Source: Arcobacter siniprincipis (lineage in GTDB: Bacteria > Campylobacterota > Campylobacteria > Campylobacterales > Arcobacteraceae). Taken from it: 64,000 nt of DNA. A program made the position numbers and the translations under genes. Below, one piece after another: positions 19,432 through 27,141 of the stretch (positions are counted from its first letter, which is position 1; each line of letters opens with the position of its first letter). Location: NCBI RefSeq assembly GCF_048571125.1, contig NZ_CP182343.1, positions 1,178,001 to 1,242,000 of the forward strand, in the 5' to 3' direction. The notes under the pieces were generated by a model, which ran no database searches, was not told the DNA's origin, and saw only the letters and a list, made by a program, of their open reading frames with translations.

Positions 19432-19803
19432 ATGAAATCAGATAGATATAAAAGAGGTTGGGAGAAGTTAAAAGAAGTAGATGGCAGTGCAGGGGAAAAG
19501 GTAATTGAGTCATTGAAAGATATTGCCCCAGAGTTTGCAGATTTGCTTATTGAGTTTCCTTTTGGAGATATTTACACAAGAGAAAAATTAGATTTAAAGT
19601 CAAGAGAAATTGCAACTATTGCAGCACTTACAGTTATGGGAAATGCATCAGCACAGTTAAAAGTGCATATTCATGCAGGACTAAATGTGGGTTGTACTAA
19701 AGAAGAGATTATAGAAGTGATTATGCAAATGGTAGTTTACGGAGGTTTTCCTTGTGCTTTAAATGCCCTGTTTGCTGCAAAAGAGGTATTTAATGAAAAT
19801 TGA
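19432..19803 (+). CDS. Carboxymuconolactone decarboxylase (CMD) family protein
   Basis: A 123-residue protein of the gamma-carboxymuconolactone decarboxylase fold. Recognisable parts are the N-terminal RYKRGWEKLKEVDG, the central LDLKSREIATIAALTVMGNA and the C-terminal VHIHAGLNVGCTKEEIIEVI with GGFPCALNAL. It lacks the CxxC pair of AhpD peroxidases, so it is closer to the PcaC-like branch; however, no protocatechuate pathway genes are nearby and many such proteins have no known substrate. Start has AAAGGA six bases upstream. It sits between a dead AraC copy and a live one, which suggests AraC control. Confidence 0.85.
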   Translation: MKSDRYKRGWEKLKEVDGSAGEKVIESLKDIAPEFADLLIEFPFGDIYTREKLDLKSREIATIAALTVMGNASAQLKVHIHAGLNVGCTKEEIIEVIMQMVVYGGFPCALNALFAAKEVFNEN

Positions 19804-19841
19804 TATTAAAATAAGAGTAAATATTTTTATGCAAAAAAAAG

Positions 19842-19847
19842 TATAAT
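19842..19847 (+). promoter_or_regulatory. TATAAT close to the AraC start codon
   Basis: A perfect TATAAT ends five bases before the ATG at 19853. If it is the -10 element, transcription would begin at or inside the start codon and give a leaderless mRNA. No Shine-Dalgarno sequence is visible here, which agrees. The alternative is read-through from the CMD gene 49 bases upstream. Confidence 0.4.
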
Positions 19848-19852
19848 TAATC

Positions 19853-20707
19853 ATGATTATTACCTTACCCAATTATATTTTTGAAAATAAAGATTTATAT
19901 CAAATAATACATGATGATAGTGTTATAGTAGCAAAGTCATCAACATATAAAAAAGATAAAATCTCTTTAAGAAACAGTATGCATTTAGCTATTTTATTAA
20001 TAAGTGGTGGAAAAATCTTACATCTTAATGATGATGACATAAGTATAGATACTAGTGATATAGTTTTTCTATCTCAAGGCAATTATTTTATGGGTGAAAT
20101 TCTTGGAGATAGAAATGACTTTGAATCTATATTGATATATTTTGATGACGAATATGTTTTTAATTTTATAAAAAGATACAATATTACTATTGATACACTC
20201 GCACAAAATGGAATTTTATCTTTTAAAAGAGATGAATTTATAAATAGTTGTGCTCAAACAATAAATCAATATTTTTTAACAAATATAGATAATAGTCTTG
20301 ACTTAGTAAAGTTAAAACTTGATGAAATTTTTTTATACTCCCTTTCAAAAGATAAAGAAAAATTTACAGCTTTTTTAAATAAGATAGTACAAACTAAATC
20401 TTCACGGATAAAATATATTTTAGAAGAGAATCTTGATATCATAAATAATATTGATGATATGTGTAAACTCACAAGGCTTAATTCAAAAGCCTTAAGAAAA
20501 GAGGTAAATAGACTTTATAATCAAAATCCTAAAGAGTGGTTAGATGAAAGAAGGCTCTCTTTTGCTGTTCTGCTACTTAAAAATACTCAAAAAAGTGTCT
20601 CTCAAATAGCAACTTCATGTGGATATTCAAGTGTCTCTTGGTTTATAATACAATTTAAAAAATATTATAAAACTACCCCTTTATTCTATAGGGAACAAAA
20701 CTTATAA
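19853..20707 (+). CDS. AraC-family transcriptional regulator (intact copy 1)
   Basis: A 284-residue regulator. The N-terminal half is a cupin-like sensing domain (NSMHLAILLISGGKILHLND around residues 42-61, then DIVFLSQGNYF), as in ExsA-like AraC proteins. The C-terminal 100 residues hold two helix-turn-helix motifs; the second reads SVSQIATSCGYSSVSWFIIQ and ends FKKYYKTTPLFYREQNL. The start is supported by alignment with the paralogue at 23113 (IITLPNYIFENK against TYVVPNYFIENK). It is the intact relative of the fragment at 19263. Likely targets are its neighbours: the CMD gene upstream and the MFS pump downstream. The ligand is unknown. Confidence 0.85.
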   Translation: MIITLPNYIFENKDLYQIIHDDSVIVAKSSTYKKDKISLRNSMHLAILLISGGKILHLNDDDISIDTSDIVFLSQGNYFMGEILGDRNDFESILIYFDDEYVFNFIKRYNITIDTLAQNGILSFKRDEFINSCAQTINQYFLTNIDNSLDLVKLKLDEIFLYSLSKDKEKFTAFLNKIVQTKSSRIKYILEENLDIINNIDDMCKLTRLNSKALRKEVNRLYNQNPKEWLDERRLSFAVLLLKNTQKSVSQIATSCGYSSVSWFIIQFKKYYKTTPLFYREQNL

Positions 20708-20719
20708 GATAATCATCTT

Positions 20720-20754
20720 TTCTTATACTCTAAACTCTCAAATTTATTTATAAT
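20720..20754 (+). promoter_or_regulatory. Promoter copy B downstream of the AraC gene
   Basis: TTCTTATACT (20720-20729), 19 bases, TATAAT (20749-20754): the same layout as copy A. An AAAAAAGGAG at 20764-20773 follows, but the frame after it stops within a few codons, so no gene begins there now. It may drive the MFS gene at 20883 with a leader of about 120 bases. Confidence 0.5.
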
Positions 20755-20882
20755 ACTCAAAATTAAAAAAGGAGTTTTTTTAATAAAGTTGTTTTCTATT
20801 TAATAAATTTATTCATTTAGAAAGCCTAGCTTAATAGAGGCGTGATACAATCTTATTAAAAAACATAAAGGTATATTAATTA

Positions 20883-22058
20883 ATGATTACTAAAAAACAA
20901 ATCTTTGTCATGTCAGCAACAGCAGGAATTAGTGTTGCAAATATCTATTATAATCAACCAATTTTAAATGATATTGCAAAGGACTTAAATGTAAGTCATC
21001 TAGCAGTAGGAAATCTAACTACATTTTCCCAAGTTGGGTATGGTTTGGGACTATTTTTTGTAAGTCCACTTGGTGATAAGATGGATAGAAAAAAACTAAT
21101 TATTATTTTACATGTTTTATTAGGTCTATCTTTACTTGGACTTGCATTTATAAGTAATATTTTTGTTTTATATATTTTAAGTCTTATGGTTGGTTTATTT
21201 GCAGTTTCTGCTCAAGTTGTTATTCCAATGGCAGCAGCTATGAGTGGAAAAGATAAGGGTAGGATTGTAGGAACTATCTTTAGTGGATTATTAACAGGAA
21301 TATTATTAGCAAGAACTTTAAGTGGATATATTACTGATTGGTTTGATAATTGGCATGTTATATTTGGTTTTTCTGCTATTTTGGTATTTTTAACAATAAT
21401 CTTCATTTCAAGGACTTTGCCAAGTATGGAATCTCATTTCCAAAATAGTTATTTTTCACTTTTAAAATCATCAATTTATCAGTTAAAAAGATTTTCACTA
21501 CTTAGAAGAAATACCTTATTGATTGCAGTTTCATTTGGAATTTTCTGTTCTTTTTGGACAACTTTAACTTTCAAATTAAGCCAAGCTCCTTTTAATTATG
21601 ATAGTGACATTATTGGACTATTTGGTATACTAGCAGTAGCAGGTGCCTTATTAGCCCCTTATATTGGGAATATATCAGATAAGATAAATGGAAATGGAAT
21701 TAAACTGATTTCTATATTGATGATAATACTTAGTGTAATTATAATTAAAGTATTTGATACAAATTTATATGCTTTTATTGTGGCAACTCTACTTTTAGAT
21801 ATAGGATTTCAAGCAATTCAAATCAATAATTTATCTCAAATTTATGGCTTAGATGAAAAAGCACATAGTAGAATAAATACAGCCTATATATCTGCGATGT
21901 TTGTGGGTGGTTCAATTGGAACTTTTATTGGAGTACTATGTTGGGAAAAAGGTGGTTGGGATCTTGTAACTTTGCAATTATTAACTCTAGCAATTATCTC
22001 TTTAGGGATAATTGTATATAGTTACATGAATAAAAATGTAGTAATAGCTGTTAATTAA
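20883..22058 (+). CDS. MFS transporter (12-helix drug/metabolite efflux type)
   Basis: A 391-residue major facilitator with about 12 membrane helices. The N-terminus has the phrase ANIYYNQPILNDIAKDL common in YnfM/YgaY-like exporters. The loop between helices 2 and 3 carries GDKMDRKKL, matching the MFS motif GxxxDRxGRR. Transport is proton-driven, most likely export of a small toxic compound or metabolite. The substrate is unknown. It is followed closely by YciI and an SDR gene (12-base gap, then overlap), so the three look like an operon, possibly under the AraC regulator directly upstream. Confidence 0.85.
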   Translation: MITKKQIFVMSATAGISVANIYYNQPILNDIAKDLNVSHLAVGNLTTFSQVGYGLGLFFVSPLGDKMDRKKLIIILHVLLGLSLLGLAFISNIFVLYILSLMVGLFAVSAQVVIPMAAAMSGKDKGRIVGTIFSGLLTGILLARTLSGYITDWFDNWHVIFGFSAILVFLTIIFISRTLPSMESHFQNSYFSLLKSSIYQLKRFSLLRRNTLLIAVSFGIFCSFWTTLTFKLSQAPFNYDSDIIGLFGILAVAGALLAPYIGNISDKINGNGIKLISILMIILSVIIIKVFDTNLYAFIVATLLLDIGFQAIQINNLSQIYGLDEKAHSRINTAYISAMFVGGSIGTFIGVLCWEKGGWDLVTLQLLTLAIISLGIIVYSYMNKNVVIAVN

Positions 22059-22070
22059 TAAAGGATAAAA

Positions 22071-22370
22071 ATGTTTATAATAAATTTAACTTATATAAAA
22101 CCACTAGATGAAGTAGATACTCATCTTGAAGCCCATATAAAATATTTAAAAGAGCAATATAAAGAAGGTAACTTTATAGCTTCAGGAAGAAAAATTCCAA
22201 GAAATGGTGGAGTGATACTTTCAAAACTTGATTCAAAAGAGAAGTTACTAGAAGTTCTATCCCAAGATCCATTTAAACTTGTAAATGTCGCAAATTATGA
22301 AATAATAGAGTTTGTTCCAAGTATGACATTAGATGAATTTGAAAATTTGAAAGAAAATGTAAATGAATAA
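22071..22370 (+). CDS. YciI family protein
   Basis: A 99-residue ferredoxin-like-fold protein of the YciI/YCII family. The conserved positions are visible: an early hydrophobic strand, HLEAHIKYLKEQYKEGNFIASG (helix and loop with the family's histidine), and a DPF segment in SQDPFKLVNVANYEI. YciI proteins are small dimeric cytoplasmic enzymes or accessory domains of uncertain chemistry, some linked to dehalogenation. The start has AAAGGA about seven bases upstream. The downstream SDR gene overlaps it by eight bases, so translation of the two is coupled. Confidence 0.85.
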   Translation: MFIINLTYIKPLDEVDTHLEAHIKYLKEQYKEGNFIASGRKIPRNGGVILSKLDSKEKLLEVLSQDPFKLVNVANYEIIEFVPSMTLDEFENLKENVNE

Positions 22371-23097
22371 TATTAGCATTTTAGGTAGTGGTTGGTTAGG
22401 TTTTCCATTAGCCCAAGTATTATCAGAAGAATTTTCTGTAAAATTATCTACAAGTACAAATGAAAAAATTGATAGATTAAGAGGTGAAAATATCACTCCA
22501 TTTATTGTGGATACTACTAATTTAAATGATGAGGTTGATAAGTTTTTATGTTCAGATATTTTGATTATAAATATACCTTCAAAAAATATTGATGGATTTA
22601 AAGAGTTGATAAAACATATACTCAATTCAAATATCAAAAAAATTGTTTTTATTAGTTCAATTTCAGTATTAAAAGATGAAACAAGTCCTTTAATTGAAAT
22701 AGAAAATCTATTTAAAAAGACAAATCTCAAAATAACAATTTTAAGATTTGGAGGACTTATAGGATATGGAAGAAATCCTGCAAAGTTTTTCCCAAACGGC
22801 AAAGTTGTAAAAGATGCAAATACACCTGTAAATATGATACATAGGGATGATTGTATTAGTATAATAGGAAATGTAATTAAACAAGATATTTTTGATGAAA
22901 CTTTTAATTGCGCTGCTCCTTCCCATCCCACAAAAAAAGAGTTTTATACCTATTGTGCAAAAGTATCAGGTTTACCTGTTCCAACTTTTGATTCAGGGAA
23001 AAATGAAAGCAATAAAAAAATAGTAAAGAGTGATTTGCTTGTATCAAAACTAAATTATAAATTTATTCATGACGATTTGATGAAAATAGTATTTTAA
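22363..23097 (+). CDS. NAD(P)-dependent epimerase/dehydratase-like protein (YeeZ type)
   Basis: A 244-residue extended short-chain dehydrogenase. It begins with the Rossmann fingerprint ILGSGWLGFPLA (residues 5-16), and later has VFISSISVL and LRFGGLIGYGRNPAKFF, as in YeeZ-like sugar-epimerase relatives. The usual Tyr-x-x-x-Lys pair is not obvious, so catalytic activity is uncertain. It overlaps the YciI gene and is followed 15 bases later by a second AraC regulator. The substrate cannot be deduced. Confidence 0.8.
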   Translation: MNNISILGSGWLGFPLAQVLSEEFSVKLSTSTNEKIDRLRGENITPFIVDTTNLNDEVDKFLCSDILIINIPSKNIDGFKELIKHILNSNIKKIVFISSISVLKDETSPLIEIENLFKKTNLKITILRFGGLIGYGRNPAKFFPNGKVVKDANTPVNMIHRDDCISIIGNVIKQDIFDETFNCAAPSHPTKKEFYTYCAKVSGLPVPTFDSGKNESNKKIVKSDLLVSKLNYKFIHDDLMKIVF

Positions 23098-23112
23098 AAA
23101 GGAAAAATCATC

Positions 23113-23964
23113 TTGACCTATGTAGTGCCAAATTATTTTATTGAAAATAAATATAAAAATCTTTTAAAAATAGATGATTTATTGTGTTTAAATTATATTA
23201 CTAAAACACAAAACTCCAATGTATATGCTAGAACAACAATGCATAGTATTGGTATAGTACTTGAAGGTTCAAAAGTTATTCATCTAAGTAATGAAGATAT
23301 TAATATACAAAAAACAGATATATTTTTTCTTACTCAAAATAACTATTATATGAGTGAAAGATTGGTTAATGATTCTAAATACAAGTCATTATTAGTATAT
23401 TTTGATGATAAATTTATTTTTAATTTTATAAATAAATATAATATTCAAATCAATACAAAAGATGAAGAGAGTACAGTAAAGGCAAGTTATAAAAGTGATA
23501 AATTATTTGAAAATAGTGTACAAACTTTTCAAGAATATTTAAAAGTTGATTTCAATGAAAATCTTTTAAAACTTAAAATTGAAGAGATATTTCTACAAGC
23601 AATAAAACACAATGAAAAGCAAATGTACTCTTTTTTTAACTCAATTTTAGCTACAAGTCAAGATAGAATCAAATATATACTAGAATCAAACATTGATCTT
23701 ATCCAAACCCTTGATGATATGTGTAAAATCACAAGATTATCAGAAAATAAAATTAGAAGATATATTAAAAAAGAGTTTAACCAAACTCCAAAAATATGGC
23801 TTGATACAAAAAGATTAGAAAAAGCAGTTTTACTTTTAACTACTACTAATAAAAGCATCTCAGATATATCTACAACTTGTGGATACTCTACTGTTTCATG
23901 GTTTATTTCTCAATTTAAAAAATATCACAAGCAAACACCTAAAGAATTCCGACATAAAATCTAA
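23113..23964 (+). CDS. AraC-family transcriptional regulator (intact copy 2)
   Basis: A 283-residue paralogue of the regulator at 19853 with the same domain order: N-terminal cupin-like sensor (TTMHSIGIVLEGSKVIHLSN, DIFFLTQNNYYMSE) and C-terminal double helix-turn-helix (SISDISTTCGYSTVSWFISQ, ending FKKYHKQTPKEFRHKI). The start is a TTG with AAAAAGGA upstream, and it aligns with the start of copy 1. The first helix-turn-helix keeps the shared DDMCKITRLSENKIRRY pattern. It ends the MFS-YciI-SDR run and precedes the PEBP gene, whose promoter region resembles those after the other AraC copies. Confidence 0.85.
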   Translation: MTYVVPNYFIENKYKNLLKIDDLLCLNYITKTQNSNVYARTTMHSIGIVLEGSKVIHLSNEDINIQKTDIFFLTQNNYYMSERLVNDSKYKSLLVYFDDKFIFNFINKYNIQINTKDEESTVKASYKSDKLFENSVQTFQEYLKVDFNENLLKLKIEEIFLQAIKHNEKQMYSFFNSILATSQDRIKYILESNIDLIQTLDDMCKITRLSENKIRRYIKKEFNQTPKIWLDTKRLEKAVLLLTTTNKSISDISTTCGYSTVSWFISQFKKYHKQTPKEFRHKI

Positions 23965-23967
23965 GAT

Positions 23968-24002
23968 TTCTTGTACATATATATTTTAAACTTTTGTAAA
24001 AT
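23968..24002 (+). promoter_or_regulatory. Possible promoter copy C upstream of the PEBP gene
   Basis: TTCTTGTACA (23968-23977), 19 bases, TAAAAT (23997-24002). It matches the decamer of copies A and B in seven of ten positions and keeps the spacing exactly, again just after an AraC gene. The match is weaker, so chance is possible. Confidence 0.35.
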
Positions 24003-24029
24003 ACTTATAGATTTACAAAAAGGAAGAGT

Positions 24030-24554
24030 ATGAAAAAAATATGTATTGGATTAATCTTTAGTGTTGGTTTGTTATTAGCCCAAGGTTTTACTTTAAGTAG
24101 TAATGATATACAAGGACAACTTTCAAATGAACAAGTTTTTAATGGCTTTGGTTGTACTGGAAAAAATATCTCTCCACAACTTTCTTGGAAAGATGCACCT
24201 AAAGGAACAAAATCTTTTGCAATAACTGCTTATGATCCTGACGCTCCAACAGGAAGTGGTTGGTGGCATTGGGTAGTTTTTAATATTCCAAAAGATAAAA
24301 CAAGTTTAGAAAAGGGTTTTGGAAATAAAGAGTATTCAAATATCATTCAAAGTGTGACTGACTATGGTAAAACTGGCTTTGGTGGTGCTTGTCCTCCCAT
24401 TGGAGATAAGGCTCATAGATACATTTTTACAGTGTATGCTTTAGATATAGATAAACTTGATTTAAATAAAAATGCATCAGCAGCTTTAGTTGGATATATG
24501 ATTAATGCCCATGCAATAGAAAAATCATCAATTATTGCTTATTATGGGAGATAA
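24030..24554 (+). CDS. Exported PEBP family protein (YbhB/YbcL, Raf kinase inhibitor-like)
   Basis: A 174-residue protein with a signal peptide (about 1-18) and the bacterial phosphatidylethanolamine-binding-protein fold. Visible motifs are FGCTGKNISPQLSWKDAP, AYDPDAPTGSGWWHWVVFNI with its DPDAP and GxWxHW blocks, and GPPxGD replaced here by CPPIGDKAHRYIFTVYALD. These line the small anion-binding pocket of the family. Function in bacteria is unclear; binding of phosphorylated ligands is the usual suggestion. It has its own AAGGAAGAG ribosome binding site, and a methyltransferase gene follows after three bases. Confidence 0.9.
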   Translation: MKKICIGLIFSVGLLLAQGFTLSSNDIQGQLSNEQVFNGFGCTGKNISPQLSWKDAPKGTKSFAITAYDPDAPTGSGWWHWVVFNIPKDKTSLEKGFGNKEYSNIIQSVTDYGKTGFGGACPPIGDKAHRYIFTVYALDIDKLDLNKNASAALVGYMINAHAIEKSSIIAYYGR

Positions 24555-24557
24555 TAT

Positions 24558-25304
24558 ATGAAAGAATCAAACAGTTGGAATGCAAATAAATATAAAGAAC
24601 ATGCAAATTTTGTATCAAATTTGGCATTAGGGGTAGTTGAATTACTAAATCCAAAAGAGGGTGAGAAAATTTTGGATTTAGGTTGTGGTGAGGGAACTTT
24701 GGCTTTAGAGATAAAAAAATCAAAAGCTGAAGTTATTGGTATAGATTTAAGTGAAGATATGGTTGAAAGAACAAAATCTAAGGGAATAATAGCAAGTGTT
24801 GGAAGTGCTACTGATTTGGATTTTGAAAATGAGTTTGATGCAGTTTTTTCAAATGCTGCATTACATTGGGTAAAGAATAGTGAACTTGCAATTGATAAGA
24901 TAAATAAAGCATTAAAAAAAGAGGGTAGATTTGTAGCTGAATTTGGTGGCTATGGTAATATCAAGAGTCTAACTGATGCTATGCAAGAAGTTTTTGATAA
25001 GTATCCTTCCTGGGGAGAATTTAATAATCCTTGGACTTTTTTAAGTGATACAGAGTATAAAACGCTTTTGGAAAATAATGGTTTCATTGTAGAATATATA
25101 GAACTAATACCAAGACCAACACCAATTGATGATATCACAAATTGGTTAGATATATTTGCAAATGGCATAACAAAAAATTTAAAAGATGAGCAAAAAGTAT
25201 TATTTAAAGAAGAAGTAAAAAAGATATTAAAACCAAAACTATATAATGAAAAAGATGGTTGGATTGCTGATTATGTAAGATTAAGAGTTAAGGCTTTTAA
25301 ATAA
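24558..25304 (+). CDS. Class I SAM-dependent methyltransferase
   Basis: A 248-residue methyltransferase. Motif I is ILDLGCGEGTLALEI (about residues 39-53), the acidic end of strand 2 is in VIGIDLSEDM, and motif III/IV appears as FDAVFSNAALHWV (about 93-105), the pattern of trans-aconitate methyltransferase-like and UbiE-like enzymes. The C-terminal segment after residue 130 differs from Tam and probably forms the substrate lid. Substrate unknown. It is translationally linked to the PEBP gene three bases upstream. Confidence 0.85.
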   Translation: MKESNSWNANKYKEHANFVSNLALGVVELLNPKEGEKILDLGCGEGTLALEIKKSKAEVIGIDLSEDMVERTKSKGIIASVGSATDLDFENEFDAVFSNAALHWVKNSELAIDKINKALKKEGRFVAEFGGYGNIKSLTDAMQEVFDKYPSWGEFNNPWTFLSDTEYKTLLENNGFIVEYIELIPRPTPIDDITNWLDIFANGITKNLKDEQKVLFKEEVKKILKPKLYNEKDGWIADYVRLRVKAFK

Positions 25305-25425
25305 TAGATTAAAAGAAGAGTTTGAAAAAACAAATTATTAACTAATAAAGAATATAATCATGGTGAAAGTTTAGAAAATTTAGAATTTAATTTTAAAAGT
25401 AATATTTAATAAAAGGATTAATACA

Positions 25426-25821
25426 TTGAAAAATAATGGAAAAGAGCTTATAAAAAAGATATTTAATGAGATATTAGGTGCTTCTATTGTTGATACTAAG
25501 ATTATTAAAAAATATATTTCTTCTGAGTATATTCAAATTGTTGATGGAAATATCTTAGATTACGATGGTTTTGTAAATCATATGAAAAAACAAAAAGAAG
25601 TTATAGAATCTTTAGATGTTGAGTTTTTAACTATTGCTGAAGATAATGAGAATATTTTTACAAATCATATTGTAACAGCTGTTAAAAAAGATGGACAGAC
25701 AGTAAAAGTGAAAGTTATAGCACAATTTGTTATAAAAAATAATCTTTTAGTGAAGTGTGATGAATTAACGCATATGTTATCAGGTAAAGAAGAAGATAGA
25801 GATATAGGGTCTAGACACTAA
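25426..25821 (+). CDS. NTF2-like (SnoaL-type) small protein
   Basis: A 131-residue protein from a TTG start with AAAAGGATT upstream. The order (helix, YISSEYIQIVDGNILDYDGF, helix, then long strands EFLTIAEDNENIFTNHIVTA and VKVKVIAQFVIKNNLLVKCD) fits the NTF2/SnoaL cone fold, used by many small isomerases, hydrolases or plain ligand-binding proteins. No catalytic residues can be assigned with confidence. It has its own 120-base upstream gap and converges on the repeat/LprI gene. The function is unknown. Confidence 0.65.
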   Translation: MKNNGKELIKKIFNEILGASIVDTKIIKKYISSEYIQIVDGNILDYDGFVNHMKKQKEVIESLDVEFLTIAEDNENIFTNHIVTAVKKDGQTVKVKVIAQFVIKNNLLVKCDELTHMLSGKEEDRDIGSRH

Positions 25822-25835
25822 TTCTTTAATAACTT

Positions 25836-27062
25836 CTAATAGGTCAATATTAGTTTTAATTGATTTGTTCTTTGCTTAGTTAAATATGCTTCCCAATTTT
25901 CTTTTTTTGAAGAGGAATTTATTGCTAAAAAGAGTTTAGTATTAGCATCTCTATATTTTATCCAAATCCTTTGAACAGTTCTTATATTATCAAAGGTTAT
26001 TGGATATGACATTGTATATTCTATACTTGATTTTTTGAGTTTTTTTAGAACTTTTTTGTATGTTTCATTTAATTTTTTGTCATAGTATTTTAAAGAATAC
26101 TTTAATTTGGGAGTAAAACCTTTTTGTACCTTTTTTAGTAGTTTTAAATATTCGTTTTTTTGTTTAGTTTCTGAATTTATTAGAAAACTAGCTCTTCCTG
26201 AACCTCCATGTCCTTCTTCTAAAATAGCCTTTTTTTCGATAAATTTATTTGTATATTTTAAAGCATCATCAAGTAATGTTTGATTTTCTTTTGCAAGTGT
26301 ATTTCTAAATTGTTTTATCTCTTTTGCTCTTTTTATTTGTTGTTTTTCTTCCTCTTTTTTTGCACAATATCCCATGCCCATACCACTTGTAATAAAATTG
26401 CACAAGTCAAATTTAGCAATACCTTTTTGCCAATTTTTATATGTGGCTTTTACTGCTTCCTCATATTCTGCTGGCACATTTCCTCCTCTTACAACCAAAT
26501 CAAAAACAAGTTTTGCATTGGCTTTTCCAAATCTTCCATTTTTTGCTGCTTCTTGGGCTAATTCCCATATGAAATAAGGTGAAGAGTTTGTATTTTTTAT
26601 ATTGTATTTTTTTATAAATGCTTTTGCATCAAAATCACTAGATTTTACTGCTAACTTTAGAGTCTCTAATTTATTTTTTTCATCATATAATTTTAAATTT
26701 GGATTACTCTTTTTAGCTTGTTTATATACTTCTAAAGCTTTTTTAGGATTTGCAAGTTCTAAACTATTTGCTCTAAAAAGTAAATCATCCAAAGCATAAG
26801 CTAATGCTTTCTCATGACCTTTTATTGCAGCTTGTGTAAAGTGATAAATGGATTGTTCTTTTGTAAGTACATATTTATATGCTAGTGCAAAATGAGCTTT
26901 TGCATCTCCTTTTTTTGCAGCTTCTTCATATAATTTTTTTGCTTGTAATATTTTGCCTGATTTATAAAGATTGTCTGCTTTTGATAGGAGGTCTGTTTCA
27001 TTTTCTGCAAAACAAAAGTTCAATGAGAAAAATATCAAAATAAGTAGGCTTAAAAGTTTCAT
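25836..27062 (-). CDS. Exported TPR/Sel1 protein with C-terminal LprI-like domain
   Basis: A 408-residue periplasmic protein with a signal peptide (about 1-19, cleaved after CFA). The N-terminal half has TPR/Sel1-like units (GKILQAKKLYEEAAKKGDAK, then AHFALAYKYVLTKEQSIYHF). The C-terminal region, from about residue 290, carries the LNETYKKVLKKL and VQRIWIKYRDANTKLF blocks of the LprI/DUF1311 domain, related to lysozyme inhibitors of the envelope. A cysteine-containing middle segment (CNFITSGMGMGYC) may form a disulfide. Lysozyme inhibition or cell-wall hydrolase control is a family-based guess. The ribosome binding site is weak. Confidence 0.6.
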   Translation of the reverse strand: MKLLSLLILIFFSLNFCFAENETDLLSKADNLYKSGKILQAKKLYEEAAKKGDAKAHFALAYKYVLTKEQSIYHFTQAAIKGHEKALAYALDDLLFRANSLELANPKKALEVYKQAKKSNPNLKLYDEKNKLETLKLAVKSSDFDAKAFIKKYNIKNTNSSPYFIWELAQEAAKNGRFGKANAKLVFDLVVRGGNVPAEYEEAVKATYKNWQKGIAKFDLCNFITSGMGMGYCAKKEEEKQQIKRAKEIKQFRNTLAKENQTLLDDALKYTNKFIEKKAILEEGHGGSGRASFLINSETKQKNEYLKLLKKVQKGFTPKLKYSLKYYDKKLNETYKKVLKKLKKSSIEYTMSYPITFDNIRTVQRIWIKYRDANTKLFLAINSSSKKENWEAYLTKQRTNQLKLILTY

Positions 27063-27116
27063 TATAATTATTCTTTTTAATGATTATATAGTAAGTTTAT
27101 TAAATAAGGTTTATCT

Positions 27117-27141
27117 AACTAGTAGGAAAATCCTACCAGTT
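27117..27141 (-). terminator. Hairpin terminator at the end of the ferritin-like operon
   Basis: Eleven-base arms (27117-27127 with 27131-27141) with one A-C mismatch around an AAA loop. The hairpin overlaps the stop codon of the binding-protein gene and is followed leftward by AT-rich DNA, so it most likely ends the leftward operon. The T-tract is poor, so efficiency is uncertain. Confidence 0.55.

Noticed and set aside
22329..22931. 200-codon frame opposite the SDR gene
   Set aside because: Antisense to a gene with a clear Rossmann motif; it has no ribosome binding site and no recognisable domain.
25326..25411. Gene remnant reading LLTNKEYNHGESLENLEF before the NTF2-like gene
   Set aside because: The frame is open for only about 28 codons and has no recognisable relative; it may be the end of a lost gene, but the evidence is too thin.
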